Below, in pieces: positions 5,709-6,865 of a stretch of DNA of 6,865 bases. The notes under the pieces were generated by a model. The model ran no database searches. It was not told the DNA's origin and worked only from the letters and a program-made list of their open reading frames with translations. Source of the stretch: Verrucomicrobiales bacterium (GTDB lineage: Bacteria; Verrucomicrobiota; Verrucomicrobiia; Limisphaerales; UBA1100); assembly GCA_003517285.1 (NCBI GenBank), contig DPAW01000292.1, forward strand, positions 1 through 6,865, in the 5' to 3' direction. A program made the position numbers and the translations under genes. Within the stretch, counting starts at the first letter, position 1. Each line of letters begins with the position of its first letter.

Positions 5709-6865
5709 GGTGTGGCGGTGGCCGGTTGGGGTTCGAGCAGCTTGAGCGCTTGATCCAGCTGAGGATCCTTGCCTTCGAGCCATTCTTCAGGGGTAACCCA
5801 AATTTGTACATCAGGTTTCTCACCCTGATTTTCCATGTTCGTGCCGTCCATGCGAAAGACACCGCGGCCGGGGATGCGGGCCTTGGTGCCGTCGGTCAGT
5901 GAAAAACTGGAGGTCCAGATCACATAACCGGGAGTGGGCATGCCGACGAGTTGGGCCAGTTTGCGTTGACGCATGGCGTAAGGAAACATTTCGCCATTGG
6001 AATAACTATGCTCGTTCATTAACACAATGATGGGCTTCTCCCAGGCGCGGCTGGGGGCGATCTCAGGTTCTCGGTCGCGTGATTTGTAAATGCCGTGAGG
6101 TTTGCGTTCGAGCCAGTCGATTAGGGTGTCCGAGATATTGCCGCCACGGTTAAAGCGCACATCGAAGATCATGGCGTCTTTGCCGAGAATGTATTCGTAC
6201 GCTTCGCGTTCGAATCGCGCCTGATCTGTGCTGCTCATGGCCGAGATATGTAGATAGCCGACGCGACCTTTGCTGGATTTTTCAACTCGTTGTTGAAGGT
6301 CGCTAACGTGCCCGTTGTAGCGGAGTTTTTGCCATTCGGAACTAGTTAACAATTTGTATCTTACTTTACGGGCACCTTTTTCATTGGGTTTGTCGTTCAC
6401 AAGAAATTCGGTGAAACGTGTGCCCTTGCTGTTGAGGAACTGGTAGAGCGTTTCAGTGGATGAAACCTTTCGGCCATCAATCGAGAGGATGAATTCACCG
6501 GCTTTCAGGCGAGTTTTCTCAAATGCTCCCGGGGCTCGGAGAGGGACATATTTGATTTTCAGGCCAATTCCATGATGTGATGTATCAAGCGTAAACCCGA
6601 GATGCGGTGTGCTTTGTGTGGTGATGCCTGAAGAGGCGGGGGACACCTCCGTATGCGAGGCATCCAGTTCACCGACCATCATCTGCAGGAGTACAGCGAA
6701 TTCATCATGAGTATCAACTGAAGTAAGGCGTTGGAGATATTTGTCGCGCAAGGCGCTCCAGTCTCGGCCGTGGAAATTGTGATCGTAAAACCGATGGTGA
6801 TAGGTTTTCCAAAACTGGTGCAAGGCGGCTGTTCGTTGAGCCAAGGTATCGCGAATGTAATGCGC
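5705..6865 (-). CDS. Tricorn-like S41 family peptidase, C-terminal part (runs off the right edge)
   Basis: The frame is open from the window edge, with codons before the TTG at 6844 reading AHYIRDT, so the gene is cut and 386 residues are visible. In visible numbering there is a Tricorn core opening (FWKTYHHRFYDHNFHGRDW), GELDASHTEV with the Ser-His pair S70-H71, a PDZ domain at about 87-158 (LGFTLDTS...AGEFILSIDGRKV), and the S41 protease fold: GRVGYLHISAM, DVRFNRGG (235-242), then NEHSYSNGEMFPYAM with likely nucleophile S289, and ENQGEKPDVQIWV with E345. These match S745, H746, S965 and E1023 of archaeal Tricorn by motif, an alignment made by eye. Family members cleave peptides or misfolded proteins, and many bacterial ones have an N-terminal beta-propeller that would lie beyond the edge. 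Whether this one is exported cannot be seen. The stop overlaps the fdhD start (GTGA). Confidence 0.88.
   Translation of the reverse strand, partial: AHYIRDTLAQRTAALHQFWKTYHHRFYDHNFHGRDWSALRDKYLQRLTSVDTHDEFAVLLQMMVGELDASHTEVSPASSGITTQSTPHLGFTLDTSHHGIGLKIKYVPLRAPGAFEKTRLKAGEFILSIDGRKVSSTETLYQFLNSKGTRFTEFLVNDKPNEKGARKVRYKLLTSSEWQKLRYNGHVSDLQQRVEKSSKGRVGYLHISAMSSTDQARFEREAYEYILGKDAMIFDVRFNRGGNISDTLIDWLERKPHGIYKSRDREPEIAPSRAWEKPIIVLMNEHSYSNGEMFPYAMRQRKLAQLVGMPTPGYVIWTSSFSLTDGTKARIPGRGVFRMDGTNMENQGEKPDVQIWVTPEEWLEGKDPQLDQALKLLEPQPATATP

Noticed and set aside
5709..5783. FdhD start at the ATG at 5783
   Set aside because: The extra 25 residues are low-complexity and antisense-free overlap with the S41 gene's 3' end; the GTG at 5708 gives the standard 4-base stop/start overlap.
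1..6865. CRISPR arrays, insertion sequences, tRNA/rRNA genes, phage or defence genes
   Set aside because: I looked on both strands and saw no repeat-spacer pattern, terminal inverted repeats, transposase motifs or cloverleaf sequences. All long stretches are filled by the core genes listed.

Overview
This is an ordinary bacterial chromosomal segment of about 50-55% G+C, densely packed with core genes. I did not find a new defence, mobile or biosynthetic system. The mix (SmpB, ribosomal protein L28, a threonyl-tRNA synthetase without a TGS domain, a short UvrC, FdhD and a Tricorn-like S41 peptidase) suggests a member of the Verrucomicrobiota or a related PVC phylum. That placement is an impression from protein features, not a computed result.

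Layout. Positions 1-43 hold the last codons of an unidentified gene. A tandem pair of hairpins follows (45-97), the second a textbook Rho-independent terminator. smpB (101-562, +) starts three bases after the terminator U-tract. It runs tail-to-tail against rpmB (612-872, -), and between them lies a terminator (557-587) oriented for rpmB. Upstream of rpmB on the same strand is thrS (943-2736, -), with a possible rpmB promoter in the 70-base gap. thrS diverges from a GmhA-like SIS-domain isomerase gene (2836-3405, +), which is followed after 9 bases by uvrC (3415-4893, +), so these two are probably one operon. uvrC meets fdhD (4890-5708, -) tail-to-tail, both stop codons lying in one CTAG. fdhD is itself translationally overlapped (GTGA) with the upstream gene for a Tricorn-like S41 peptidase, whose 5' part runs off the right edge (5705-6865, -).

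Roles. SmpB, L28 and ThrRS all serve translation or ribosome rescue. UvrC is the dual-incision nuclease of nucleotide excision repair. The SIS protein probably handles a sugar phosphate, possibly for heptose/LPS precursors. FdhD matures molybdenum-dependent formate dehydrogenase, which is not encoded in the window. The S41 protein is a protein- or peptide-degrading enzyme. Points worth a second look: the smpB start crammed against a terminator with no Shine-Dalgarno site, the shortened UvrC, the TGS-less ThrRS, altered metal-site positions in the SIS isomerase, and the two tight gene junctions around fdhD.
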